Part shown: one piece after another, positions 1 to 8,252 of the stretch
Position numbering within the stretch: the first letter of the stretch is position 1
How the letters are laid out: each line of letters opens with the position of its first letter
DNA from: Gemmataceae bacterium
Lineage (GTDB): Bacteria; Planctomycetota; Planctomycetia; Gemmatales; Gemmataceae
NCBI GenBank assembly: GCA_022842245.1
Contig: JALHPZ010000015.1
Location: 62,001-126,000, forward strand
Length of the DNA stretch: 64,000 bases
Direction of reading: 5' to 3'
Position numbers and translations under genes: made by a program
The notes under the pieces: model-generated
Seen by the model: the letters and a program-made list of their open reading frames with translations, nothing else
What the model was told of the DNA's origin: nothing
The model's database searches: none

Positions 1-160
1 CGATCACCTGCTCGATCTCGGCGGCGGACACCCCGGCGGCGATGGCCTTCCGGGCCGGCCCGCTCGGCCTGACGGGCCGCCTCCCACGCGTGCCCGAGGT
101 CGGGGAAGCGGGTGACGAACTCGACGAACGTGCCCGGCGGCTTGGGGAGAGTCGGCATGG
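1..160 (-). pseudogene. Carboxymuconolactone decarboxylase-like gene, broken and partial
   Basis: The minus-strand reading from the ATG at 160 gives an N-terminus like small AhpD/CMD-family proteins (MPTLPKPPGTFVEFVTRFP, then a helix ending near ERAGP). About 36 codons in, the frame fails. The next recognisable family segment (RKAIAAGVSAAEIEQVI, normally following a catalytic-loop segment of roughly 25 residues) lies in another frame around positions 1-52. An internal deletion with frame change, or a sequence error, explains this. The downstream end is outside the window. It starts 31 bp after the hcp stop on the same strand, so it was probably the second gene of that operon. Family assignment rests on pattern recognition of the two segments; no catalytic Cys-x-x-Cys/His is present in what remains. 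Confidence 0.5.
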
Positions 161-191
161 CGTCATCGGGTCGGGGCAGTGGCAGTGGCGG

Positions 192-1502
192 TCAGGCCGG
201 CTGGAGCACTCGGGCCAGGTCCTGCTTCGCGTCCTTCCCAATGATCCGCAAGTCGAACTTCTCCTGCAAGATCTTGAACACGTTCGGGGTGATGAACGCC
301 GGCGGGTTCGGCCCCAGGTTGATCCCCTTCACGCCGAGCGACAGCAGGGTGAGCAGCACGGCCACCGCCTTCTGCTCGAACCACGATATGACCAGCGTCA
401 GCGGCAGGTCGTTCACCCCGCAGTTGAACGCCTTGGCCAGGGCGACGGCCACGGCGATGGCCCCGTAGGCGTCGTTGCACTGGCCCATGTCCATCAGCCG
501 CGGCAGGCCGAGGTGCTTGCCGTACTCGTGGGCGTTGATGCGGAACTTGCCACACCCGAGGGTGAGGATGAAGGAGTCCGGCGGGGTGGCCTCGGCGTAA
601 TCGCTGAAGTAGTTCCGGCCGGGTTCGTACCCGTCGCATCCGCCGATCACAAAGAAGCGGCTGATCTTCCCGGCTTTCACCGCATCCACAATGGTGCCGG
701 CCGCATTCAACAGCACCTGCCGGTGGTAGCCGACCTCGTGCATGCCGTCCACCCGTTTGGGCAGCGATCCGTACTGTTTGGCCTTGGCGATGACCGCCGA
801 GAAATCGTTGCCCGGGATCCGGGTGCCGCCGGGAACCGCCGTGAACCGCGTCGTGAAGATACGGTCGGCGTAGGTCGCATGCGGAATCAGAATGCAGTTG
901 GTGGTGGCGACGACCGGCCCGCCGAACGCCGGGAACTCGGCCTTCTGCTTCTGCCACGGGCCGCCGAAGTGGCCGGCCAGGTTCGGGTGCTCCCGCAGTT
1001 TCGGATACATGTGAGCCGGCAGCATCTCGCCGTGCGTGTACACGTTCACATCGGTCCCTTCGCACTGCTTGAGAAGGTCCGAGAGGTCGACCAGATCGTG
1101 CCCGGTCATGAGGATGCCCGGACCGGGTTTGGTACCGACCGTCACCATCGCAGGCGACGGATCACCGAACGCCTCGACATGACCCTGATCAAGCAATTCC
1201 ATCACCCGGAAATTCTTCCTGCCGAGTTCCATGGCGATCTCGAACAGGGTGGGGATGTCGAAGTTGACGTTCGTCATGGTGCTGAACAGGGCCTCCTCGA
1301 TGAACGCGGATACGCTCTCGTCGGACTTGCCCAGTCGGCGGGCGTGGTTGGCGTAGGCGGCCATCCCTTTCAGCCCGTACAGGATGGTCTCCTGGAGGCT
1401 CTGCACGTCGGCATCCTTGCCGCAGATGCCGGGGCTGTGGTGGCAGCCGGTGCCGCCCATCGTCTGCTCGCACTGGTTACAGGACATCGGGAGAGTGGTC
1501 AT
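192..1502 (-). CDS. hcp: Hybrid cluster protein (hydroxylamine reductase / NO reductase-type), short form
   Basis: A 436-residue redox enzyme carrying an Fe-S cluster plus the hybrid Fe-S-O cluster. The family reduces hydroxylamine and, in E. coli, nitric oxide. The N-terminal cluster cysteines are C8, C11, C20 and C27. Expected hybrid-cluster ligands are all visible: H135, E159, C203, C289, C317, C342, and E376 with K378 in a WFEQK motif. The family is usually about 540-550 residues. The missing stretch corresponds to a helical insertion absent from the short class III-like proteins best known from archaea and thermophiles. The ATG is preceded by GAGGA at good spacing and by a sigma70-like promoter. 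The companion reductase hcr is not adjacent. The following gene is a broken CMD-like ORF. Likely role: nitrosative or hydroxylamine stress defence in the cytoplasm. Confidence 0.93.
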   Translation of the reverse strand: MTTLPMSCNQCEQTMGGTGCHHSPGICGKDADVQSLQETILYGLKGMAAYANHARRLGKSDESVSAFIEEALFSTMTNVNFDIPTLFEIAMELGRKNFRVMELLDQGHVEAFGDPSPAMVTVGTKPGPGILMTGHDLVDLSDLLKQCEGTDVNVYTHGEMLPAHMYPKLREHPNLAGHFGGPWQKQKAEFPAFGGPVVATTNCILIPHATYADRIFTTRFTAVPGGTRIPGNDFSAVIAKAKQYGSLPKRVDGMHEVGYHRQVLLNAAGTIVDAVKAGKISRFFVIGGCDGYEPGRNYFSDYAEATPPDSFILTLGCGKFRINAHEYGKHLGLPRLMDMGQCNDAYGAIAVAVALAKAFNCGVNDLPLTLVISWFEQKAVAVLLTLLSLGVKGINLGPNPPAFITPNVFKILQEKFDLRIIGKDAKQDLARVLQPA

Positions 1503-1543
1503 GACGCGTCCTCGGGGAGTAGATCGGCATTCGACGAAATCAC

Positions 1544-1577
1544 GATATTGTTATCTTTTATTCTGCGTACTTGTCAA
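1544..1577 (-). promoter_or_regulatory. Promoter of hcp with overlapping palindrome
   Basis: On the minus strand a perfect -35 box TTGACA (1572-1577) is followed after 16 nt by GATAAC (4 of 6 matches to TATAAT). The -10 lies in an imperfect palindrome GATAACAATATC (1544-1555), a plausible operator for a nitrosative-stress or Rrf2/CRP-type regulator, though it fits no consensus I can name. The start codon is about 40 nt further downstream. Confidence 0.55.
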
Positions 1578-1817
1578 GCGGGAACTGTCGCCGCATGCGG
1601 AACGGTCGACTGTTCTGAACTTGTGAGTGCTCGGTGGCGAAGATGTGACCCGGTTCCGTAAGGCGGCCACTCGGTTCGGCCCATCAAGCCTTCACGGCGA
1701 ATGCGGTGTGCGAACTGGTCGGGGTTGGCGGGCGAAATCGGCGTGTTCGAGGCGGTCGGGCAATGTCAATCCGGCCACCAAATGGCAAGTCTTGTAATCA
1801 AAAACCACTTTTTAGAT

Positions 1818-1842
1818 GTGCCACGAGGCGTGACCTCGGCAC
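1818..1842 (-). terminator. Possible terminator of the kinase/regulator operon
   Basis: GTGCC...GGCAC and CGAGG...CCTCG arms form one bulged hairpin roughly 95 nt beyond the regulator stop. A short T run follows only about 20 nt later on the minus strand, so intrinsic termination is uncertain. Confidence 0.3.
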
Positions 1843-1934
1843 CACGATGCACTCTTGACGGACCTCCAGAGTGGAGTGTCGTCACCTCAACCGCGCGCTT
1901 CAATTTCCCATTTCAGCAGAGGCAGAACAAATCG

Positions 1935-2585
1935 TCAGCCATCCTGCAACCAGCCACGCTGGACCGCATAACGGACCAGGTCGGCCCGACTGTGCAACCC
2001 AAGCTTTTCCATCGCCCGTGCCCGATAGGTCTCGACAGTCTTGATGCTCAATTCCAATTTGGCGGCGATTTCCTTGTTACTAAAGCCGGCTGCGGTACGT
2101 TGAGCCACTTCGGTTTCGCGGTCACTCAATTCTCCCTTGGGCAGGCCGCCCTCGGCGGATTTCCGGACGAAGCCGCCAACGACTTTCGCGGCCATGCTCG
2201 GATCGAGATAGACCCCGCCCGAAGCGACGGCACGTATGGCGTGAATCAGTTCCTCCGGCGCGGCTCGCTTCAGCACGTAGCCGGCGGCCCCGGCCGCCAG
2301 TAACTGGCGGATGTAACCCTTGTCTTCGTGCACGGTCAGCGCCAGGACGCGGACCGAAGGGCAATCCTTTCGGAGTTTGGTAGTCGCCTGCGATCCGGAC
2401 AATCCCGGCATGGAGACGTCCATCACGACAACGTCCGGTTTGAGCGACTCCACCTGTTCGCAGGCCGTAAGCCCATCGGACGCCTCACCGACCACCGCCA
2501 TGCCGGCCTGGGCATTGATCATGGCTTTCAAACCTTCGCGCACGACGGCGTGGTCGTCGGCGAGGAAGACCCGCAACTTCGTCAT
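1935..2585 (-). CDS. NarL/FixJ-family response regulator
   Basis: A 216-residue two-component regulator. The N-terminal receiver domain (about 3-120) has the acidic pair D10-D11 and the phospho-acceptor D56 in the VVMDVSMPG motif. The C-terminal LuxR-type helix-turn-helix (about 148-210) is shown by LSDRETEV and NKEIAAKL...KTVETYRARAMEKLG. Its ATG overlaps the stop of the upstream histidine kinase (ATGA), so the two are translationally coupled and should be cognate partners. Targets are unknown. The neighbouring hcp and the small stress-type genes are candidates only by position. Confidence 0.95.
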   Translation of the reverse strand: MTKLRVFLADDHAVVREGLKAMINAQAGMAVVGEASDGLTACEQVESLKPDVVVMDVSMPGLSGSQATTKLRKDCPSVRVLALTVHEDKGYIRQLLAAGAAGYVLKRAAPEELIHAIRAVASGGVYLDPSMAAKVVGGFVRKSAEGGLPKGELSDRETEVAQRTAAGFSNKEIAAKLELSIKTVETYRARAMEKLGLHSRADLVRYAVQRGWLQDG

Positions 2586-4534
2586 GAGTGCTCCAATTCA
2601 CGGGAGGCTTCCAGCGGGATGCGGGCGATGACTGCGGTGCCGCCTCCGTCGCTGGATTCCACCACAAGAGTGCCGCCGACCAGTGCCACGCGTTCCCGCA
2701 TGCCCAGAATACCCAGCCGATTCCGCGGAATGGATTCGAATTCAAAGCCTTTTCCGTCGTCCTCGACGACGGCGGAGACATGGCCCTGCAATCGCTGCAA
2801 CACGACACTGGCGTGCCGCGCCCGAGCGTGCTTGTAAACGTTCGTGAGCGCTTCCTGAATCACGCGGTAAAGCACCGTTTCGACTGGCGGGGGCAGGCGA
2901 TCTTCGTCGAGTCCGTAGGCGTGAAAGTCGACAGTCACGCCAGACCGCTCCGACCACCGCTCGACATAATTGATGAGGGCCACTTGAAGGCCCAGGTCGT
3001 CAAGAGCTGTCGGCCGGAGTTCCATCGCCAGGTGGTGGATTTCCTTGCCGATCAAGTCGGTCATCGACTGCAAGCTTTGCAACCGGTCTCGTTCGGGCGA
3101 GGGGTTTGCGGTCGCATCCTTGGCGACCTTCAACCCCAGGCCGATTGCAGTCAGATGCTGGCCGAGTTGGTCGTGCAATTCCCGGGCGATCCGGTGGCGT
3201 TCATCCTCCTGAACGGTCGTGAGTTGCTGCTGCAGGGTTCGCCGGTCCGATTCGGCGTGTTCGCGGCGGACGATTTCGTCCTGAAGGGAGTTGTTGGTGC
3301 GGGCGAGTTCGGCGGTTCGTTCCGCCACACGGATCTCCAGCCCCATGCGGGCGGCACGCAGATCGTCCTCGGCCCGCTTCCGATCGGTCACGTCCCGAAT
3401 GTTGCATTGAATGACGTCCGTTTCGCCAACCTGATAGACGTTGCTGACGAATTCGACATCGATGCGCCGGCCATCGTTCGTGCGCAGCGGCAAATTGTCG
3501 TATCGGATGTACCGATTTTCCTGCAAGGTACGGAATGAACTCTTGTTGGACTCGATGTCGCGGAACAACCCGATCTCCCAGAGTTCCTTTCCGACCAGTT
3601 CCGCTCGCGGGTAGCCGAGTAGATCAGTCAGGAACGGATTGGCGTCGAAGATGCGTCGCGAAACGGGGTCTACGAGGAGAATCCCATCCTGCGCGGTTTC
3701 GAACAAGCGGCGATAGCGGCTTTCGGAGAGGGCCAAATCTTCGGTGGCTCGTCGCCGTTCGGTGATGTCCTCGATGGCCAGCAGGATCAACGAGGAACGG
3801 CGTCCCGTCGCGGGAAGCCGTCGCGCATTCAGGTTCATTAACCTTCGACCGATGCCGGGAAAATCATGATCCACTTCCACATCGTCAAAGTGTGAGTCCG
3901 TTGGCAGGATTTGTTCCAGCAATTCGCGCAGTTGGGGGATTTCCCATTGGTGGTCGCCGATGTCAAAAAACGACCGGCCCTCGGTGACCTCCGGAGTGAC
4001 CGCAAAGACCCGAAAGTACGCAGGATTCGCACTGCGAACCCGCAGTTCGGCATCCAGGACAATCAGTGGTTCACGTATGGTGGCCACAATCACTTCGCTG
4101 AATGCCAGGGCTTCTTCGACGGCCATTTCCGCACGGCGTCGGACCGTGACATCCCGAAACACCAGCACGGCCCCCGCGATCTCGCCGGATTCGTTGCGGA
4201 TCGGGGCCGCTCCGTCGTCGAGAATCCATTCCCGACCATCACGGGCGACGAGCACGATGTGATTGGCCAATCCGATGGCGTTACCGGACTCCAGCACGGC
4301 CGTCACGGGATTTGCGACCGGTTGCCGCGTCGTTTCGTTCTCAACCCGGAAAACATTTGCCAGCGGCAAGCCCGCCGCTTCGCCCTCCGGCCATCCGGTC
4401 ATCATCTCGGCGACCGTGTTCATGAAGAGCACGCGGCCGGTGGCATCCGTCACAATGGTTGCCGTTCCGATATTGGCGAGTGCGTCATGAAGCCAGGTCG
4501 ACGACGATAGAAGGGGCTTAATTACACTGGACAT
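2582..4534 (-). CDS. PAS-domain sensor histidine kinase, NarX/DegS-like (HisKA_3)
   Basis: A 650-residue kinase without convincing membrane segments, so probably a cytoplasmic sensor. Order: PAS (about 15-135), PAS (140-262), PAS with PAC (270-388), coiled coil (about 385-445), HisKA_3 dimerisation domain with phosphorylated H454 in RELHDQLGQ, and HATPase (about 545-642) with N565 in the N-box and DDGKGF at 592-597. I chose the ATG at 4534 because AGGAG lies upstream and the PAS fold begins soon after. An in-frame upstream ATG at 4663 would add 43 low-complexity residues. The stop overlaps the regulator start. The PAS ligand (redox, gas or small molecule) cannot be told from sequence. Confidence 0.93.
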   Translation of the reverse strand: MSSVIKPLLSSSTWLHDALANIGTATIVTDATGRVLFMNTVAEMMTGWPEGEAAGLPLANVFRVENETTRQPVANPVTAVLESGNAIGLANHIVLVARDGREWILDDGAAPIRNESGEIAGAVLVFRDVTVRRRAEMAVEEALAFSEVIVATIREPLIVLDAELRVRSANPAYFRVFAVTPEVTEGRSFFDIGDHQWEIPQLRELLEQILPTDSHFDDVEVDHDFPGIGRRLMNLNARRLPATGRRSSLILLAIEDITERRRATEDLALSESRYRRLFETAQDGILLVDPVSRRIFDANPFLTDLLGYPRAELVGKELWEIGLFRDIESNKSSFRTLQENRYIRYDNLPLRTNDGRRIDVEFVSNVYQVGETDVIQCNIRDVTDRKRAEDDLRAARMGLEIRVAERTAELARTNNSLQDEIVRREHAESDRRTLQQQLTTVQEDERHRIARELHDQLGQHLTAIGLGLKVAKDATANPSPERDRLQSLQSMTDLIGKEIHHLAMELRPTALDDLGLQVALINYVERWSERSGVTVDFHAYGLDEDRLPPPVETVLYRVIQEALTNVYKHARARHASVVLQRLQGHVSAVVEDDGKGFEFESIPRNRLGILGMRERVALVGGTLVVESSDGGGTAVIARIPLEASRELEHS

Positions 4535-4669
4535 TACGAATCGTAACTCCTGCGCCCTCCTGCGCGGAGGCCGGAACGGTGATCGCGCGACGAAGGATCG
4601 CGCGAGAGAAACGCACCCCGGCGCGATCATTGTACTCGGACACGGACGGGGTAACGATTTCAATCGCGA

Positions 4670-4834
4670 TCAGAATGTGCGGGGGATGTGCCCCAACAGG
4701 ACGAGGACCAACACGATCACCAGGATCAGGCCGAGACCGCCGCTGGGGCCGTAGCCCCAGTCGCGGCTATGCCCCCAACGCGGGAACGCGCCGAGCAGTA
4801 AGAGCACGAGTACGACGAGAATGACCAGTCCCAT
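4670..4834 (-). CDS. DUF3309-like small membrane protein
   Basis: A 54-residue protein with two strongly hydrophobic segments (about 2-15 and 34-48) separated by a WGHSRDWGYGPSGG turn. This layout is typical of the DUF3309 family of tiny envelope proteins: a hydrophobic N-terminus, a P-x-W...S-x-x-W-G-Y-x-P-S-G-G linker, a second hydrophobic stretch and a short basic tail. GGTGA lies 6 nt before the ATG. Function is unknown. Relatives often accompany CsbD-like and other general-stress genes, as here. It is on the minus strand, upstream of the kinase gene. Confidence 0.8.
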   Translation of the reverse strand: MGLVILVVLVLLLLGAFPRWGHSRDWGYGPSGGLGLILVIVLVLVLLGHIPRTF

Positions 4835-5290
4835 GTTGTTTCACCAAAGAGGATCCGTCGAATTCCGGCCATCCATGGATGGCCGTGGTTGAAAGCATGA
4901 TCATCGTGACCAACGCGCCCACTCGCGCCTTTGCGGTGATCACGCAGTGGAGGCCGGTCGACTTCGCGGCGTGAGTACGGTAGCCGATGCTGCTCTCGGA
5001 TTATTGTCGCGTTCCGCCGCCGCTCGACCGACGGGGGATCGGTCGTTGGGATGTCGGGAGATTCCAACGAAACGCGTGTCAGGGAAAGCCCCGCATCGCC
5101 GGCGGATCCGTGGGACATTTTCCCGACTTCCGAATGGTCCGTTTTCCTTGCTTCACTCGGCACGATCTTCCGACTGCGTTCCCGTCACAGATCGCGATAC
5201 TCTCACGGTCGGGACATTCCGGCCCGGTCGAACGCATGTCGCATTCGCACCGAGGACAGCGCCGGAATCCGGACAGTGAGGGAATCGAGT
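4835..5290. other. Intergenic region between divergent small genes
   Basis: 456 bp separating the DUF3309-like gene from the next plus-strand gene. The right part can be read in frame with that gene but has no recognisable protein content. Promoters for both directions must lie here. I see no strong sigma70 boxes. Confidence 0.5.
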
Positions 5291-5554
5291 ATGAAGGACT
5301 CTCAATCGAAGACGCAGGATTGCAAGGTCGTCCACGTGGACGGTGACAAGCTCACGACGGCGTGCAGCGACGGAACGGAGCGCAGTTACACGGTGGCCAA
5401 GGACGCCAAGGTGACCTGCAACGGCCAGACCAGCCAGATCGCGGATCTGAAAGCCGGTGCGCGGATTCGCGTGACACCGTGCAAGGACGACGAGAACCTC
5501 GCTCGCGTCGTCGAGTCGCGCAAGGAACTCAAGGCGATGGCCGGCACGATCTGA
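5291..5554 (+). CDS. Small hypothetical protein with an OB/KOW-like beta pattern
   Basis: 87 residues, soluble, with no signal peptide. The ATG follows a GAGGGA stretch at about 8 nt, which fixes the start against a longer frame running upstream. It has three cysteines (in QDCKVV, TACSDG and VTCNGQ) plus a fourth in TPCKDD. Alternating beta-strand patterns (VVHVDGDKLTTAC; AKVTCNGQ; IRVTPCKDD) resemble the small beta-barrel repeats in the secreted protein encoded downstream. The ending is a basic helix. No family recognised. It sits first in a run of small plus-strand stress-type genes. Confidence 0.65.
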   Translation: MKDSQSKTQDCKVVHVDGDKLTTACSDGTERSYTVAKDAKVTCNGQTSQIADLKAGARIRVTPCKDDENLARVVESRKELKAMAGTI

Positions 5555-5699
5555 ACGAAGGCCGTTCCGACTGTCACGAAGCAAAACCCAACATCGGTGG
5601 AAGCGCCGATGGTTCACGAAATCCCATGCGAGATTTCGATTCGCCCCTTTCACTCTGAAGGAGGCGTGCAATGGCTCTGTTCTTCTCAAGGAATGCATC

Positions 5700-6254
5700 A
5701 TGAAGTCTCTCACGAAATGGATCTTCGCCACCGTGGCGGCGGTTCTGATGGTTGGCAGCGCCCAGGCAATCGATGCCATCGCGGCCGGTACGGTCAAGTC
5801 GATCGACGCCGACAAGAAGACCTTCGTCCTTACGGACTCGGCCAACAAGGATCACATGTTCAAGCTCGGAGAGAATCTGCTCGTCAACCGGGCCGGTGAA
5901 GAGAGCAAGGGCGGCCTCAAGGTCGGCGACGCGATCAACGTCTGCTACGAGGACAACAATACGCCCTGGGTCTCGCATTACATCCTGGTCCAGCAAGGCG
6001 ACTTCAAAGGCTGCGAACTGGTACGCGGCAAGGTCAAGGGCTACGACGCGGACAAGAAGGAACTGAGCTTCGTGAACGATGCCAAGGAAGTCTCTTCTTA
6101 TCCGATGGGCGAGGCGAAGGTGCGTCAGAATCGGGAAGACGCCAAGATCGAGAACATCGCTATCGGCGAGGGTGCCCTGTTGATCGTTCATTCGGCCAAC
6201 GGCAAATCGAAACTGATGAGCATCATGGCCGACCGAGCCCGATCGCAAAAGTAA
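5700..6254 (+). CDS. Secreted protein with duplicated small beta-barrel repeat
   Basis: 184 residues. The N-terminus is a clear Sec signal (MKSLTKW, hydrophobic core, cleavage near SAQA-ID at about 23). The mature part has two similar units, each starting G-x-V-K-x-x-D-A-D-K-K (AGTVKSIDADKKTFVL at about 29 and RGKVKGYDADKKELSF near 110). This suggests duplicated OB- or DUF5666-like beta barrels. AAGGAA lies 6 nt before the ATG. The role is unknown, likely periplasmic or surface. It may share an ancestor with the 87-residue protein just upstream. Confidence 0.75.
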   Translation: MKSLTKWIFATVAAVLMVGSAQAIDAIAAGTVKSIDADKKTFVLTDSANKDHMFKLGENLLVNRAGEESKGGLKVGDAINVCYEDNNTPWVSHYILVQQGDFKGCELVRGKVKGYDADKKELSFVNDAKEVSSYPMGEAKVRQNREDAKIENIAIGEGALLIVHSANGKSKLMSIMADRARSQK

Positions 6255-6416
6255 TCGCCGACCAGCCGACGGGACCGCGTTGGCCCGCCGGCGATGGGGA
6301 CCCGGTTCGATTGACGGGACCGGGGCCAACAACGCTTGGATCTAGGATTGAACGCGCGGGGACCGGGAGTTCGGTTCTGGGCCCCGCGCTTCTTACTCGC
6401 AACAGGGAGCACAAAC

Positions 6417-6620
6417 GTGAGTTGGAACTACGTGGCCGGCAACTGGAAACAACTGACCGGCAAAATCAAGGAGCAGTGGGGCAAGATCACCGACGACGAA
6501 CTCACAGCCATCGACGGACGGCGCGACCAGCTCGCGGGGTTGCTGCAGCAGCACTACGGTCTTTCAAGAGAACAGGCCGAGAAAGACGCCGACGCCTTCG
6601 CCACCATGCATGCCAAATAG
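6417..6620 (+). CDS. CsbD-family stress protein
   Basis: 67 residues. The sequence VSWNYVAGNWKQLTGKIKEQWGKITDDEL matches the conserved CsbD opening, and a second half follows with DQLAGLLQQHYGLSREQAEKDADAF. The GTG start is chosen because GGGAG lies 8 nt upstream. An ATG further upstream would add 27 unrelated residues. CsbD-like proteins are general-stress proteins (sigmaB-controlled in Bacillus, YjbJ in E. coli) of unknown mechanism. Confidence 0.9.
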   Translation: MSWNYVAGNWKQLTGKIKEQWGKITDDELTAIDGRRDQLAGLLQQHYGLSREQAEKDADAFATMHAK

Positions 6621-6664
6621 TCGCGACTGTTCGTTCCCGGTAATTTTCAAAAGGCGAATACACC

Positions 6665-7033
6665 ATGTCGATTTTCAAGCGGTATCCGGAGACGTTTCCG
6701 ACCTCGCTGATCTACATCACAGTGGGAACCCTCACTGCCGTTTGGACGATCGTCTACTGGGCATTCAACGCCCCGGCCACGCGGACGGGATATCTCTGGG
6801 TCGTTGGCTTTCTGATGACGGGTCTATCACTTTTGGCGATCGGTCTCGTCATGGGATTGCTAGGTCGTGCGGCGCGAATCACGGAATCGCCTCCCGTCGA
6901 GCTCGCGCCGATCGTGACCCAAAACTTGCCGGCCGTGGTGTCGAGCGGTCCGATCGCGTCGGATCGATCTCATCTCGTTTCGGCGCCGACAGCCGGTTCC
7001 GAACCTGCATCCACACTCTTGAAGACCGATTGA
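6665..7033 (+). CDS. Small two-helix membrane protein, function unknown
   Basis: 122 residues. Two transmembrane segments (about 14-34 and 43-66) are followed by a hydrophilic, proline- and serine-rich tail of about 50 residues, presumably cytoplasmic or periplasmic. No family recognised. It lies 44 nt after the CsbD-like gene and 34 nt before a tiny ORF, so it is likely co-transcribed with the other small envelope genes of this island. Confidence 0.7.
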   Translation: MSIFKRYPETFPTSLIYITVGTLTAVWTIVYWAFNAPATRTGYLWVVGFLMTGLSLLAIGLVMGLLGRAARITESPPVELAPIVTQNLPAVVSSGPIASDRSHLVSAPTAGSEPASTLLKTD

Positions 7034-7067
7034 ACCCGTTATCACTCAAGCTCGGGATGGTGAACTC

Positions 7068-7184
7068 GTGTTACGAAGAAAACTAAATCGTTTGGGAAAA
7101 ATCGCGTGGGGCCTTGCGGCCTTGCTCGTCGGACTGCCATTGCCATTCGTGGTCCTGGCGTTCCTTGTCGGAGGCTGTCGATGA
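7068..7184 (+). CDS. 38-residue membrane peptide, translationally coupled
   Basis: A GTG-started reading of 38 codons with GGATGGTGA just upstream. Its stop overlaps the start of the next gene (ATGA). The product is basic at the N-terminus (VLRRKLNRLGK) followed by one hydrophobic helix ending LVGGCR. The overlap and ribosome-binding sequence are the main support. A translated leader that couples translation of the next gene is an alternative. No family recognised. Confidence 0.5.
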   Translation: MLRRKLNRLGKIAWGLAALLVGLPLPFVVLAFLVGGCR

Positions 7185-7882
7185 ACAAGGACAACACCAT
7201 ACCGGTTCTCGAACCGGTCTACGGTAACAACACTACTGCGTTTCAACAGGACGTGCCAGCGATCGAGATCGGATCGTTGCCAGCCCTGGAAGACCTGAGA
7301 TCCGTGGGGACCCGCATCCGTTGGGGTGCGATTCTCGCGGGTGCCTCGCTCGCGCTCGGAATCTTTTTCTTGTTGGGAATTCTCGGTGCGGCCGTTGGCC
7401 TCTCCATTCGTGACACGACGAATCCCACGACGCTCTCCAATGGTGCCATTGCGTGGACGATCGTGACCACCTGCACCGCGCTGTTCCTCGGCGGCCTTGT
7501 GAGCAGTGTTTTTACGGTCGGGGAAAACAAGGTCGAGGCAATGCTCTACGGGATCATCATGTGGGCGGTCCTGCTCGCCTTTTTCGTGGGACTCGGTTCC
7601 GCGGGTGTCCATACCGGTTTCAACTCCCTGGCAGAGATGGCCAATGCGGCCCGCTCGGGAACGGCCGCCGTCAGCGCGGAATCCACGACACGAGTCACTT
7701 GGTACGCTTTTATCGGATGTTGGCTCTCCATGCTGGCGGCCGCGGTCGGGGCCGTCGTGGGAGCGGGTCCGACCTTCCGGCTTGTCTCCGTCTCGTCGAT
7801 CGGTCTCCTTCGTAAAGAAGCCGGTTCGGTAAATAGCCGCCAACGTGCCGATTCCTACCCGGAAGTCCGGCGCGGATCTTGA
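7181..7882 (+). CDS. Four-helix membrane protein, function unknown
   Basis: 233 residues. A hydrophilic N-terminus of about 45 residues is followed by four transmembrane segments (about 48-70, 85-108, 120-140 and 173-197), with glycine-rich turns between the helices. The architecture resembles integral membrane proteins found beside CsbD or DUF3309 genes in proteobacteria and planctomycetes, but I recognise no named domain. The start is fixed by the ATGA overlap with the preceding tiny ORF. Confidence 0.8.
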   Translation: MNKDNTIPVLEPVYGNNTTAFQQDVPAIEIGSLPALEDLRSVGTRIRWGAILAGASLALGIFFLLGILGAAVGLSIRDTTNPTTLSNGAIAWTIVTTCTALFLGGLVSSVFTVGENKVEAMLYGIIMWAVLLAFFVGLGSAGVHTGFNSLAEMANAARSGTAAVSAESTTRVTWYAFIGCWLSMLAAAVGAVVGAGPTFRLVSVSSIGLLRKEAGSVNSRQRADSYPEVRRGS

Positions 7883-7962
7883 ATCGACGGAATTTGTCCC
7901 GTTCGACGCGGAGGCAACTGCTGCCCCCGCGACTGGTTCGACAATCTTACTTGAGGTCCGTC

Positions 7963-8118
7963 ATGCTTGAAACCATCGTTGTCGTTCTGCTCGCGCTCTG
8001 GCTCCTCGGCGCTTTCATCACACCGATACCCGCCGTGGGAAGTCTCATTCACGTGATTCTGGTCGTCGTGGTGATCATGGTGATCTTCCGCTTGCTCCAG
8101 GGGCGTCGTGCGGTCTGA
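7963..8118 (+). CDS. Lmo0937-family small membrane protein
   Basis: 51 residues: a short N-terminus, a hydrophobic helix (about 4-22), a P-x-x-x-G-S-x-I-H turn, a second helix (about 31-45) and a basic LLQGRRAV end. This is the typical arrangement of the Lmo0937/DUF5670 family. GAGG lies upstream of the ATG. Function unknown. The family is widespread and often linked to stress-gene clusters. Confidence 0.85.
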   Translation: MLETIVVVLLALWLLGAFITPIPAVGSLIHVILVVVVIMVIFRLLQGRRAV

Positions 8119-8252
8119 CGAACCACGGTCCAGTGGGGCCTGCTATCGGATCGTGTCTCGTGCTGTATTGGTGGCAGTGGCATCCGTGTCCCTGCCACCA
8201 AGCGTCGATCTGAACTTGCATAAGGTTCAACCGCGAAAAAGGATTTTCTTCC

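Larger units (their letters stand above)
1503..1934. other. Intergenic region between hcp and the response regulator gene
   Basis: 432 bp without a supported gene. It contains the hcp promoter at its left end and a bulged hairpin (1818-1842) that may end the kinase/regulator transcript. The longest plus-strand reading through here continues into sequence antisense to the regulator gene and shows no recognisable protein. Confidence 0.6.

Noticed and set aside
42..1661. A 539-codon plus-strand frame opposite hcp
   Set aside because: Antisense to a gene with a complete set of hybrid-cluster ligands; His/Val-rich artefact.
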